From: Ignavibacteria bacterium
Lineage (GTDB): Bacteria; Bacteroidota; Ignavibacteria; Tepidaquicellales; OLB5
NCBI GenBank assembly: GCA_017303675.1
Contig: JAFLBX010000002.1
Location: forward strand, 1,364,411-1,428,410
Direction: 5' to 3'
DNA length: 64,000 nucleotides
Positions 8,901 through 18,100 of the stretch are shown in pieces (position 1 is the first letter of the stretch; every line of letters begins with the position of its first letter). Made by a program: the position numbers and the translations under genes. The notes beneath the pieces were generated by a model that did no database searches, was not told where the DNA came from, and saw only the letters and a program-made list of their open reading frames with translations.

Positions 8901-11518
8901 CTTAACTTACTTATTCTTCTCAATCGCTCAAATTTCATTAGCCTTTCAGCAACTGCCGAAGTTATAGCCGGTGCAAAAGTAAATGCATCGGTGTTACAAT
9001 CATCAGGTCCATTTTGCGGGCGTAAAATTGTAATGGCGGCATTTCCTTTAACATATGTTGACCTTATAATATCCTCAAGTTCATCCAAAGTTAAGCCGGA
9101 TTTTCTTAATATTTCACCAACATTATTTGAAGAAGAGCTTAAACCCCAATGTTTTGGCCAGAATGATGCACCTGCTGCATTATTACCAATAAGTATCTTA
9201 TATTCATTTTCATTAATCCCAAGGAATGCTTTTGCCCAATAAATCGTATTAAAATGGGAATCCGGGTGACTGTATGTTCTTATCAGTTCAGCGTGAGTAG
9301 TACCAAGCTCTGACAAATATTTCTGTGATTCAGCAAGTTTAACATCAAATGGCAGTTTCCAGGTGTATGAGTAATCCATCAACTTAGCTTCTATCGCATC
9401 ATAGCGATGTTCAGGCTGAACAAATAACTCTTCTGATGAATTATTTGTTTGAAGCAAACTGTAATCAGCATTTGGTTCAATGTTTAGAGTTAAGATCTCA
9501 TTAACAAGATCTATATAAGGCAGCTCTGTTTCCGCATTTTTACAATTTAATTTAATATAAGATATATCACCTCTTCTGGTTTTAGAAGAATTTCCGGTCA
9601 ATGCCGAATATCCGTTCTTGCCCGTATTCTCACAAACAACATCACTTTTTATCCAGTGCAATAAATCCGTTAAATATGCTGAAGGACTGAATACTGACTG
9701 GCATTGATTACATGTACAAGTATCAAGACTGCCGAAAATTGACTTCATATCAGGTAAGCCTGCGGCTGCTGGCGGCTGGTTACTGTTTCCATTTCTCATT
9801 ATTCCGGGCAGCATTGCATCCTTACTTTCAAATCTTTGATACAAAACAGCTAGATGCGTAACAGTATCATTAATAGACTTCGCACGGCAAAATATAAAAT
9901 CCGCTTCTTTCCTGCTTAAACCACGCTTTTGCATTTTATCGGCAAAATCAAACCGTCCCATTGTTACTATTCTATGGGCTGAATCAAGGCCGCTTGATAC
10001 CAGAGCCTCAAGCTGGTTTATTCCGGAAAAACCTTCTGTTAGCTTATAACATCTTTGCAATGATTGCAGCCGGGTTAAATCTTCCTGTTTGATCTCTCTT
10101 GGTTTATTAGGTTCTTTTGAAACTGTGAAAAAAGTATTAGCGGATTGTTTAGAAATATTAAAATCTTTATTTTTGTTTAAAATCACCAATATTTGTTCTA
10201 TACCCGGCATTTTTGTTTTGCCCAGGTTTACAGCAAGTGACTGGGATGGATATTTCTCCGAAAATGCCTGTACAATATCAATAGCATAACTTTCTTCCGG
10301 GTTATCACTTTCTTTATATTTTTCAGGATATTTGGCAGCTCCTTTTATACTTTTAATCGATTTAAGCCAGCTATCCAAATCTTTTTTAATTAACATTTCT
10401 TCATCAAGATGACCGGGCAGCTTTGCGGATTCCTGTACAGATAGTTCCAGCAACGGAGGAAATTGATTTAGAATAAGATCGATCTCTATTATTTTTTTCA
10501 GTTCATCGTTATTTGGTATATCAGCGTTAATTTTTGCACCGCCTTTTGCAATATCACCGGCAGGCTTTTGAGTTAATGGTTCATCGCCGGATTCTTCTTC
10601 ATCAGATAATAACGATTGCAAACTCCCGGCATCTATGGTTAAATCAAGTAAATCGCTTTTTTTAAATAACTGAAGCGATGATAAATGAATAATTTTAGCA
10701 TCATAAAACCTGTTATCATAAAATGAATTCATAAGCAAACAATTTCTGATCACAACTAATCCTTCAGCAATATCCTCAAATAAGCTGCTTTTATATATTA
10801 CATTTTCGTTTGCAGCTTTTTCAAGCGCAGCAATGATATTATTTTTACTTAACGTAAGAACAGAATGTAATTCAGACCCGGAAATAGTTCCCGCTAATGC
10901 AAACAGAACACCTTCAGTCTCAATATTTGAGGATATTTTCTGCAGGTCTGATGCTGCTTTATTAAGATATTCCTGCTCCGCTTCTTTTTGCTTTAAAGCC
11001 ACATCAATTTTTCTTTTACAATATCCAATTTCAGACTGCAATTCAGTGTACAGCCTGTTAGCATTCAATAGTCTGTTAAGATCAAGCTCTCTGATACAGG
11101 CTAAACATAAAAGCTTCATACGCTGCTGTTCGTTTAAGTCCTTCAATAACAGGTTCCCTAATTGTTTGGATACAGAATTTTTAATTCGGTTAAATAAAGG
11201 TATCCCTTGTTTATCAGGATGATATGTAAAGTTGATTGATAATATACTGCCATAACAATGCGGTCCGCTTTCATCAATAAGAATTTCCTGTACCTGTTGT
11301 TCGGATAATTGCAGATATAATCTTGCGATCAGGGAAAAACCTTTTTCATATTGAATTTCCCCGGTAAACTTCCCGGTTTCATCAACCGGTAGAGTTAATA
11401 GAGGTTTTTCTGTATTTAGCGTTACCTGATAAACTTTAACTGATAAATTCAAAAAACCAGTACATGCATTTTCATCATTATCAGGAATTTTAACGATACC
11501 GGCAATAGTTGTTTTCAT
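2987..11518 (-). CDS. Tc toxin A-subunit-like protein (TcA/TcdA family)
   Basis: This 2843-residue protein is somewhat longer than well-studied TcA subunits (about 2500). Residues 1-110 look like a transthyretin/carboxypeptidase-regulatory-like beta domain, and there is no signal peptide, as usual for TcA. Around residue 600 comes the SPSAYLTDLLHWIKSD signature of the SpvA/VRP1 helical region, preceded by a CTCNQC cluster. Residues ~2300-2560 are long helical segments with a small hydrophobic glycine/alanine-rich stretch, matching the channel region. Residue ~2620 onward (RIKSVAVSLPCITGPHTS) is the TcB-binding domain. By family knowledge it forms the pentameric receptor-binding and translocation channel. 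The partner TcB-TcC fusion is just upstream. Host target is unknown. Confidence 0.92.
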   Translation of the reverse strand: MKTTIAGIVKIPDNDENACTGFLNLSVKVYQVTLNTEKPLLTLPVDETGKFTGEIQYEKGFSLIARLYLQLSEQQVQEILIDESGPHCYGSILSINFTYHPDKQGIPLFNRIKNSVSKQLGNLLLKDLNEQQRMKLLCLACIRELDLNRLLNANRLYTELQSEIGYCKRKIDVALKQKEAEQEYLNKAASDLQKISSNIETEGVLFALAGTISGSELHSVLTLSKNNIIAALEKAANENVIYKSSLFEDIAEGLVVIRNCLLMNSFYDNRFYDAKIIHLSSLQLFKKSDLLDLTIDAGSLQSLLSDEEESGDEPLTQKPAGDIAKGGAKINADIPNNDELKKIIEIDLILNQFPPLLELSVQESAKLPGHLDEEMLIKKDLDSWLKSIKSIKGAAKYPEKYKESDNPEESYAIDIVQAFSEKYPSQSLAVNLGKTKMPGIEQILVILNKNKDFNISKQSANTFFTVSKEPNKPREIKQEDLTRLQSLQRCYKLTEGFSGINQLEALVSSGLDSAHRIVTMGRFDFADKMQKRGLSRKEADFIFCRAKSINDTVTHLAVLYQRFESKDAMLPGIMRNGNSNQPPAAAGLPDMKSIFGSLDTCTCNQCQSVFSPSAYLTDLLHWIKSDVVCENTGKNGYSALTGNSSKTRRGDISYIKLNCKNAETELPYIDLVNEILTLNIEPNADYSLLQTNNSSEELFVQPEHRYDAIEAKLMDYSYTWKLPFDVKLAESQKYLSELGTTHAELIRTYSHPDSHFNTIYWAKAFLGINENEYKILIGNNAAGASFWPKHWGLSSSSNNVGEILRKSGLTLDELEDIIRSTYVKGNAAITILRPQNGPDDCNTDAFTFAPAITSAVAERLMKFERLRRISKLSIFELDKAIESFGNVINEEFIIKLASAIYLKDKINKTFIEVLIFCSDKPFFDNIKNSWTEYYADKYCNNSFSDIVKTFFDPVTLDSSSNTKKIKSLIPDEKAIICFALKIDEQELDAIVNCNFPSSNPVLTTGVISDLEAYCILADVLTLSIKELISFISMSGNPFSANPVNPAQIIKFIDKYLEFKKLCILPTAFYDIDRGKGYFELDNQGKAVDPDFEKVARDAWEKMELALTETRNQYPSGYDVNNQPIIENGEQLAPYLEDVISRYLGELLGIKDYIVKELVNFYNPVWFNIFIDDKDRIWELLPDEVLLPEEIVVSNQFTSLYRYLLRISIIKNLCSLSALGLESGIEIKIHNHLQIPNDSFYWLDKDYLVSNLEHLIWLKNAALQSEFLDIQQNEYFQKVSDLLNNIGNLPEDLYIVSGQNSCIKEMSNDDFIDMFEKTQVVTSSTADLIKIMNSLISIYNLSKKIDIKYSESWKWIWSTTSTGGYTESNISDFRENIRGHLRNKYSEFNSWSKYIIPIHNKFRSDLRDALVSFYIGQRGFKNESSIFDHFLFDAEMEPCRKTTRILMAISSVQLLIHRSLMGLETDVCMDEDDKNEWEWRKNYRVWEANRKIFLYPENWIEPSLRLDKSPFFKEAEDLLQQDEINDNNCEKAYFNYLSNLNEAARLDIRGTYIETDPEEKIHVIARTWNAPYAYYYRYRTKNKWSAWEKIEQDIEGDHIIPVVFNRRLHLFWPVFIEKEHRKIKRIIDGEEQNAPYYEIKICYSRLEFGKWTGKKILDGTVLAGHYCGPDAFNNIYRKLGTDELRKGARLAENFETYAHVSLDKNSFYFWGEKTNPGNDLIINCRREFAKEWETYHTGYTELAFEDRFLITSCSNKVEIIPAVIDTTWPAILIARPNQTIPKAMQMLQGVDRIDTESLENGLFVKNIRAHVGGSLKIFRNTNSKFMLTYPHQYKDAMWNSPFFFSDKKHSFFIERNISVKCQCYFKRTGNKFEYVCENVSAQGNKFIVQSFEHPFVCLMLSELNKYGITGLLNSKNPDIRRQTKIVNKFNQEYLPVYSYIANPYPKDEYDFSYNGAYSQYNWEVFFHLVSLIARELKNNNKFSEAIKWLQFVFDPTNHENAFGNLRYWMIKPFMQDVSDGSIQNLMRLLSGNALSNEEETKKKELCAQIEDWRDNPFEPHRIASMRNRAYMLWVYMEYIQTLLDWADHLFTQFTTESINEASNLYIMAFNLLGEKPKKINKNNTTSFCYNDLLNGLDPFSNVSVNIESQLTGAEFYNNCMCNSNSYNISKNYSLPNLLFCIPENPKLLEYWEKVNDRLFKIRNCRDINGNIREVPLFQPPIDPALLVRATAMGLDISEVLEDLATPPLNYRYSFLIQKANEFCGEVKALGGQLLSAFEKRDAEELSLIRQLHEQNILKASKNLKKLQLEEAKNNLNSLMHNKKLIEIRLNDYQGRAYISSKELNTIQQTKVAEGLVYGEQALNAVSGVMVAIPDLFVGAPTASGAQVFGGKKLHKSIQASASILGLLASVYRNKASMSATYANYERRYEDWALQIKTANEELKQIEKQILGAEIRIALAEKELENHELQQEQSKEIYDWMKSKFTNQQLYTWMSGELMKLHRKAYELAYDMAKHAQKAYQNELGRTEAPVVFGNWDSGRKGLLAGERLSVQLKELDSMYIKNNNREYELTKSISLKLLDPQQLVELVKEGKCTINLPEWLFNLEFPDKKLYAMRIKSVAVSLPCITGPHTSTNIKLSLKNHWIGWNVSDTTVNYSATFDEIITSSSNNDPAVFEANLRDERYMPFENKGVVSQWDISLPNQHDFDYSTISDLILHVRYVAKGGNTISSSTIPINAKQLMSWRHDFPQEWHLLHNFDIEKGIGSDYDKLENKCPVLTTEHISYQMRLAGKNTGSVEKLYYSYKDDNGEIKIVQIAVDSIIQIENGIIKIGNKKVEDIWIIYKLEP

Positions 11519-11587
11519 AATAATTTTATTTTTTTAAAAATCTGCAAAAATCGAATTTTTAGTTTATTAAGCCAAAGATATTATTTC

Positions 11588-11725
11588 CTAAAAAGTTGAT
11601 TTAATGTTAAATGCTATCACAATCTCACGCTTCAGTATATAACCTGGAAGTGCTTTGCCATTTGAATCAATAAGATTAATATTGAGCAAGTATGAATTAT
11701 TTCTTTTTTTTATATTCTTATAATT
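11588..11725 (-). pseudogene. Decayed coding remnant with transthyretin-like motif
   Basis: A 45-codon open segment ends at a TAG and has an in-frame stop upstream but no ATG, so it is not an intact gene. It reads SYLLNINLIDSNGKALPGY followed by IVIAF. The nGkpLpGy turn resembles the start of transthyretin/carboxypeptidase-regulatory-like domains such as the one that opens TcA. It lies in the 618-base gap between TcA and TcB-TcC. The similarity is by eye on a short segment, so confidence is low. Confidence 0.3.
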
Positions 11726-11841
11726 TTAATTAAAATATTTTTTTGTATATTAATTATTAATAATTCTCAAATTCTATTTCTTCTACTTTTTAACATTAAA
11801 TACGTTGTCATTCCGCATTGATGCGTATGTTTCTTATAATC

Positions 11842-11991
11842 CTATTCTATTATTAATCCATTTTCAATTTTTAAAAATTCCAAGCGCATATCTCGGTCAA
11901 AAGCTATTACTAAAAAACCAGAAAGTTTATTTTTGTTTCTATCGGTTAACGTTCCATGAATGATAAAATTTGACTTATTTGCTTTTGGCAT
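11842..11991 (-). pseudogene. 49-codon fragment of a transthyretin-like domain
   Basis: A small frame starts at an ATG (11991) and stops after 49 residues. It reads FIIHGTLTDRNKNKLSGFLV followed by IAFDRDMRLEFLKIENG. The G-x-(L/V)-TDR...L-sGf.V.AFDrD pattern is the N-terminal half of transthyretin-like domains commonly found at the start of Tc-like and neuraminidase-like giant proteins. It ends abruptly where such a domain would continue, so it is most likely a truncated remnant, although a short expressed peptide is possible. Confidence 0.45.
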
Positions 11992-12015
11992 ATTTTATTT
12001 ATTTTAAATTCAAAC

Positions 12016-12114
12016 CTATATACAATTAAAGTAATTATTAATAGATCTGCCGAATTCCTGGTCTAAAACATTTACCTTATCCCACGCTTCAACTGTGGAC
12101 TGGGTAGAGCGAAC
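12016..12114 (-). pseudogene. Decayed coding remnant directly after the TcB-TcC stop
   Basis: A 32-codon open segment with no start codon lies in a different frame from the TcB-TcC gene, 22 bases beyond its stop. It reads VRSTQSTVEAWDK followed by VNVLDQEFGRSINNYF. VEAWDK followed by a Gly-Arg turn recalls the second strand pair of a transthyretin-like domain. It is the third such short piece in this gap. Seen alone it would be dismissed; the clustering is what makes it worth recording. Confidence 0.25.
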
Positions 12115-12136
12115 TCATTGCAGTAGTGGGGAATGG

Positions 12137-15100
12137 TCAATTCTGAATTACCTCAATTCTTCTATTGAGCGCCCTCCCGGCTTCTGTCTCATTATTAGCT
12201 ATTGGCAATGACTCGCCCTTCCAATCGATACTTATTCTATCAGCAGAAATGCCCATCTCTACTAAGTAGTTTTTGCTTGCAGTAGCTCTTTGTTTAGATA
12301 ATTCTAAATTAGCTTCGTCAGAACCAATACTGTCAGTATGACCTATCAAAGTCACTTTCAAGTCTGGTATTATCATCAAGTTAATGTAAAGTGCTTCTAA
12401 TTGTTTTTTTCCGTTTTCATCTAAAATAGCACTGTTTGTTGCAAATGTTACATTAAGATTTTTCGGTAAATCAATTTCGATTGTAGGTAATAAGTAGGGG
12501 TCTTTGCTCATCACCGAAGACATATTATTATTAGATTTCCCTATTTTTGTTGCATAGGCGTCCCATGAGGACAATCCTTCACTCAGTATGAGTTTGTCTT
12601 GTGGGGTAAGTCCCGGAGACAGAGTCTGATTTCTTACATAAGAAGCTACATCAGCTTTAATTTTTTCATACTCTGCATTTGTTGTATTAAAGTTCGGAAT
12701 GTAACCGTCGGATGATTTGTCAATATATAAAACTCCGGAAGGACTATTTTCAATGCTTTGTTTTTTACTTTGTAAATCTTTTTCAATCATAATAAGGTTT
12801 TCTTTATTTTGTTTAACTCGCTCTTTCCAACCCTTTAAGCGCGTTGATTCATCCATATCAATAACGCTTTGAATATTTTCTTTATCCTTATTGGCTTTTT
12901 TTTCTGCAGGTTCAATATAGTTTTTTTTGCCTACCTTTACAAAAAGAGCTCCACGAAGTTGTCTTTTATCGTAACTTGTATTGTCCCACCATTTTACTAC
13001 AATAAACTCCGGAGCATTTGATTGTCTACCTGAAGTATCCACAAGCCCAATCGGATTCCCCCGCCCATACACATACACATTAACCCCATCCCCAATCCCA
13101 ATCGGGTCAGCGCTGCACCATCTCCCTAACCACGGCAAATAATACCTTGCACTATGGTATTCCAATCCTGTTTCTTCATCCCGCTCCATTCCCGTATAAC
13201 GGTAGCGTTTTGCGGCGGCTCTTATCGCACTGTTCTTTGCCTGGTATGCTGTTGTGCCATAAGGATGGTATTCTTCATAGCTAATTACCTCCGCATTTTC
13301 ATTAAGCTCAAGGTTAGCAGAGCCAAGGTGATTATGATGCTGGTAGCGTACTAAAAATTCTTCTGTACCGTCATCAATTTCATTGCGTGTTTCAATCATT
13401 ACAAACCGGTGTTCCTTTTCCAATAAACTCAAGCTCGTTCGCCTTAAACCAGTACTTGTTTTTTTATATAATTCATAACCTGAAATATATATTCGTTCAT
13501 CTTTTACAGCGGGTGTAATACCTTCATCAGCCTGGTTTTCGGTAATTTTTCTAATACGCTGCCCCTGTCCGTCATATTGATAATATGTGGTCTCGGGTGT
13601 ACCACCATTATTTACTCTCTGTCGCACGGTTCTGATGACTTCTTCCTTAAAGTTCCATCCAATATCCTCCAAATGAGGCATAGCTGTAATAAATCCGTGC
13701 TGAGGGTGGTGTGGGTATAAATATGATTCAGTACCAACCTTAGTACTTAGCAATCTGTTGGTAACTGTATCATAAGTATAATCACGGTTCCAGCTGTTTT
13801 GCGAGCCGGCAGAATGATTCATTTGTAATATATTTCCAACTTCATCATACACATAACTTTGTGTGTAATTCCGCATTGCCATTGGGTCACCGGAATTATA
13901 CCGGTGCATATATGCAGCGTCATTCCAGTTATCTTTACTGTCAAAACTTAATGCGGCATCATTTTCCCGCCCTGTTGCTTCAATTAACCTGTATAATGAG
14001 TCATAGGTATATTCATTCGCCGGCTCAATTCGCATATTGTTAAAAAACACCGTTGGTATTGCCTTATCTTCAATGTGGGTAATATTTCCCACAGCATCGT
14101 ATATATAATGCAAATCCTGTAATAAGCTGTTATCCTGTCTTTTTGTGACAAGATTTTTCAAACGGAATGTTTCACTGTCATAATTGTATTCAGTAGTAAC
14201 TCCGTTGCCGTAAATTATCTTGTTTCTTTGCCCTTTTTCGTTATAGTCTATATCTATAATATATGTCGAATTAACATCTGGATTTAAATGATGGACAGAT
14301 TCGCTTGATAACAATCCCGCTTCATTATATCCCGGTGTAATTACACTTCCATCTGGCGCTGTTTGTTTTGTAATTCGCCCCAACGCATCTGTTTCTGTGA
14401 TAAATACAAACTCATCGGTTTCTAGAGCATCTGTTAAGTTAGAATCTGTCCAGTTTGCAACGGTTTTATAATCCTTAAAAAGTATTCGTTTGTTCGATTT
14501 TGGCTGTCCTTTAAAATCATATTCAGGAGTTTCAATTAAACCACCGGTATCAAAATGCTTATAGACTTGCCCCCGCAGATTTTTCTGTTCAGGGTCAATT
14601 TCTGACTCGCCATAAAATATACGTTCAAAAGTATTATTCAGCGGTTCATCGCCATCTCCGCCAATAACTATACTTTCAGTTGGTCTGTGAAGATTATCAT
14701 AAAAATACTGGAACTCATGACTTCTTTCGTCCCATGTTCTTAATGGATTATTAACAGCATTATGCAGCAGCCACCTTTTTCCTGCATCCATACTATCCTG
14801 GTAAACCATATTGCCAAGCATATCATATTTGTAGCTCATAACTGCGTTATTTCTGGCATCAATTACGTTTCTGATATTCCCTTCAACATCAAGTACAGCT
14901 TTTGTATAATAGAGTCTATCATTTCCTAATTCATCCTTTCCGTTATTTTCAATCTGGAGAACCGGTCTTCTGAGCGTATCAAAATGGTGTTGTGTTGGAG
15001 TGTTGTAATGAGCATAAGCTTTAACCGCTGCTGAGTGTTCTTTGGAATCATTGATATAATCAGGTCTTGAGCTATCAGTTCTTTTTTTATACCATTCACT

Positions 15101-18100
15101 GTTTTCCACTGTATCATTTTGGTCATAAATGACCTGTTTCCATGAATCAAACTCAACTTTAGTAAATGTAGCATCTGGCATATCGGTTTTTATAAGTCTT
15201 CCCAAAGCGTCATAATACAAAACTGGTGTTACCCCAGACTCAACTAACTCCTTAAAATCTTCATACTGACATGTAACTGAAAAATATGGTTCATACTGCT
15301 TTACAGGGTTTCCTTTATTGTTCAATATGGTTTTTCCTGTTCCGAGCCACCTTAATAACTTTGGAGCAGAATTTGATGTATTGATTTCAGTTACTGAGTA
15401 TGTATTATCAGAATTTACAATTACCTTTTTAGCGATTCCGGGTTCAGCCTGAACCTTCTTCATTGCGACTTTTCCAAGTCCATTGGAATACTCAAAACTA
15501 ATTTGCAAAGGTGAGTTTTGATTAACGGAATAGTGTTCTTCTCTTAAAATTGATGCAACAACGGCTGGTTTTTTACCGCCTGAAGATTTATATATATCAA
15601 AATCATAAACAAATCTTGCGGTAGCTTTTTGTAATAACTGCCCGGCAACATCATCTACTGGAAAATATGTAAATGTAGATTTGTTAAAAAATGATGTAAT
15701 TAAATTAATATCATCATCAGTATGGTATTCAAATAAACCGCTTAGGTAATCCGCTTCAGTCCCTTTACCCATAACAGCCATAGCCTTAGGAAGCCCAAGT
15801 TCATCAACAATAGTTTCACTTATGTTCATATTGGCATCCTGCATTTTCTGCGGTGTAAGAGTCCTGAAGTTGAATTCCAGAACCGTTTGTTTATTTTGCA
15901 ATGCATCTACGGTTTCTTCAATAAAGAAATTGTAATTGCCAAAAAACTTAACTCTCGTTACAGCTCCGTATGGGTCAGTATATGAAACCGGCATGAAGAA
16001 ACGGTTTTTCGCATCAATAACGCTTTCTGTGCCTTTAATATATTGAACAGTTCCGGAACGTATCCACCAGTTTGCATCATTTTCTGAATGTGTGAATTTG
16101 CCTTCTTCCATAAGCGAGTCATTAATCTTAGACACTGGAAGATTAATTGGTCCGAAAATATCTGTGAGAAGTTCAGGAGAATATGCAAGCTGATAGTTTT
16201 CATAGGATAAAGCCTTTGACTCGATTGAGTGTAATGAAAGCGAACCAGTCAGGTCATCTTTGTAATAAACCGATCTAACATGTTCAATTAATCTTCTCTG
16301 CGTTACTCCTACAGCAGGTTCTGCCAAATCATAATATTCAACTTCGGTAGATTTATCATCAGAAAGGATATCATTAAAATCACTTAATTTGTAATAATTT
16401 CCAGAAGTAGCATTCACACCTTTTAGTTCAAATGTTTTAACTTCCGAAGGCAATCTCTGGCGATAAACATCATTTCCAATAACATCATTTGTAAATGAAT
16501 TTTGAGTGTAAATTATTGAAGTTTTGAGCTGCTCATCTTTTGTAATTTGAGGTAACGAATTATCAATCTGTACTGAAGTTCTTGGGTATACAACTGAAGC
16601 TGATTCTAACACGTTTCCATATTCATCCAGCTTAATATTCAGAGTATGTGCAATCCTTGGATCATCGATTTTTCTTTCGTAGCTATATGTTATTGCTTCG
16701 CTTTCTTTGACTATAAAAACTGCGTGATTGTTGTTTCCCTTTGGCTGCAGCAATTCAATTACACAATTATGAGTTGAAACATTATAAGGTGTAAGTTGTT
16801 TAATAAGCTGCGCCTGGGTTGGATTATCTCCTGGGGCATCGTAAGCAAAAATTTCAGAACGTAATGGCATTCCTTTGCATGAACGAAGCGCTTCGCGCCA
16901 TTCAGTTGGATTAAGTTCGTAAGTATCGTTAGAGAATAAACCCGGAGCTGGAATCACTTGTGCCTCAGGTAAATTCATTTCACCATGTGAAACAGGATAG
17001 CCCTTTCTTTGCATTTCCTCATACCAGTATTCACGGGCAAACTGGTTAAGAATTCTCTCTTTGCCAAGGAAAGCACCTGTATGGAACCAGCTTTTTGAAA
17101 CTACAGGCTCCCGGTGTAATTCATTATCAACTATATTCGAGGAATTTCCCTTAACCCAATCTTCAAAATGTTCCGAATCAGTTTGTTCAACCATTCCAAA
17201 ACCGCGGAACTCACCCTCAGGATGGTCATAATATCCATGATGATATTTATATGCTGTAACAAATCTATGACCTGAAATCTTATCATGAATTTCTGATTTG
17301 GAAACACAGTGAACAGGAAAATGAAGTTTGGTTATCCAGGGATTGCCTGCCAGTTTATCTTCAATATAAAACCTGGTTGAAGGTGTATATTCCATATAAA
17401 CTTCTTTACCAAGGTTATTTTTATAAGAAGTCATAATATGCGGCTTTTTGCTGCTCATCAAATCAATATATTTTAGTGGTTTTACTGCGTCTTTTTCAAG
17501 ACTGCTTGACCACACAATACAGGCAACGCCGTTACCTAGAAGATCAGTTACAGTGATTTTTGACTGATTATTGACCTCCGGAAAAGATTCTATTACATAA
17601 GGAATTGTATGAAAGCTATTTCCACTTAGATTTAACCAGCAATTGAAATTGTTTTTGCCCAGATAAATTATATCCGATGTTCCGGAACCATCAATATCTG
17701 CTAATTTTATGTACATGGGATTAAATGAATCTGGGTGGTCAAATAGTGGCGCATTATCCATGCTAACTTTTGCTCCAAATTTTCCATATCCTAAGTTAGG
17801 CCAATAACATACCTCACCATTTCTGATCCTGACAATGTCCATCAGCCCATCTCCACTCATATCTGAAAGGTAAATGCTTTGTTCTAAATCAGCGAAAATT
17901 ATGCGTGGACCTTTCTCTTCATCATCTCCTATATAATTTTTGTGAATGTTTTGAATTCCTTTTCTTCCTTCTGATTCATACCATGTAAATACGTTATCTT
18001 CTGAAATCAATACATCTGCAATTCCATCACCATTCAAATCAATCATGCGAGTATTAGGATCCCTGAGATTAATGTTTGGTAGGGCATCAAAATACCTGAA

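Noticed and set aside
8841..9242. Plus-strand frame of 133 codons inside the TcA gene
   Set aside because: It is an antisense shadow; low-complexity Ser/Leu-rich sequence with no homology pattern.
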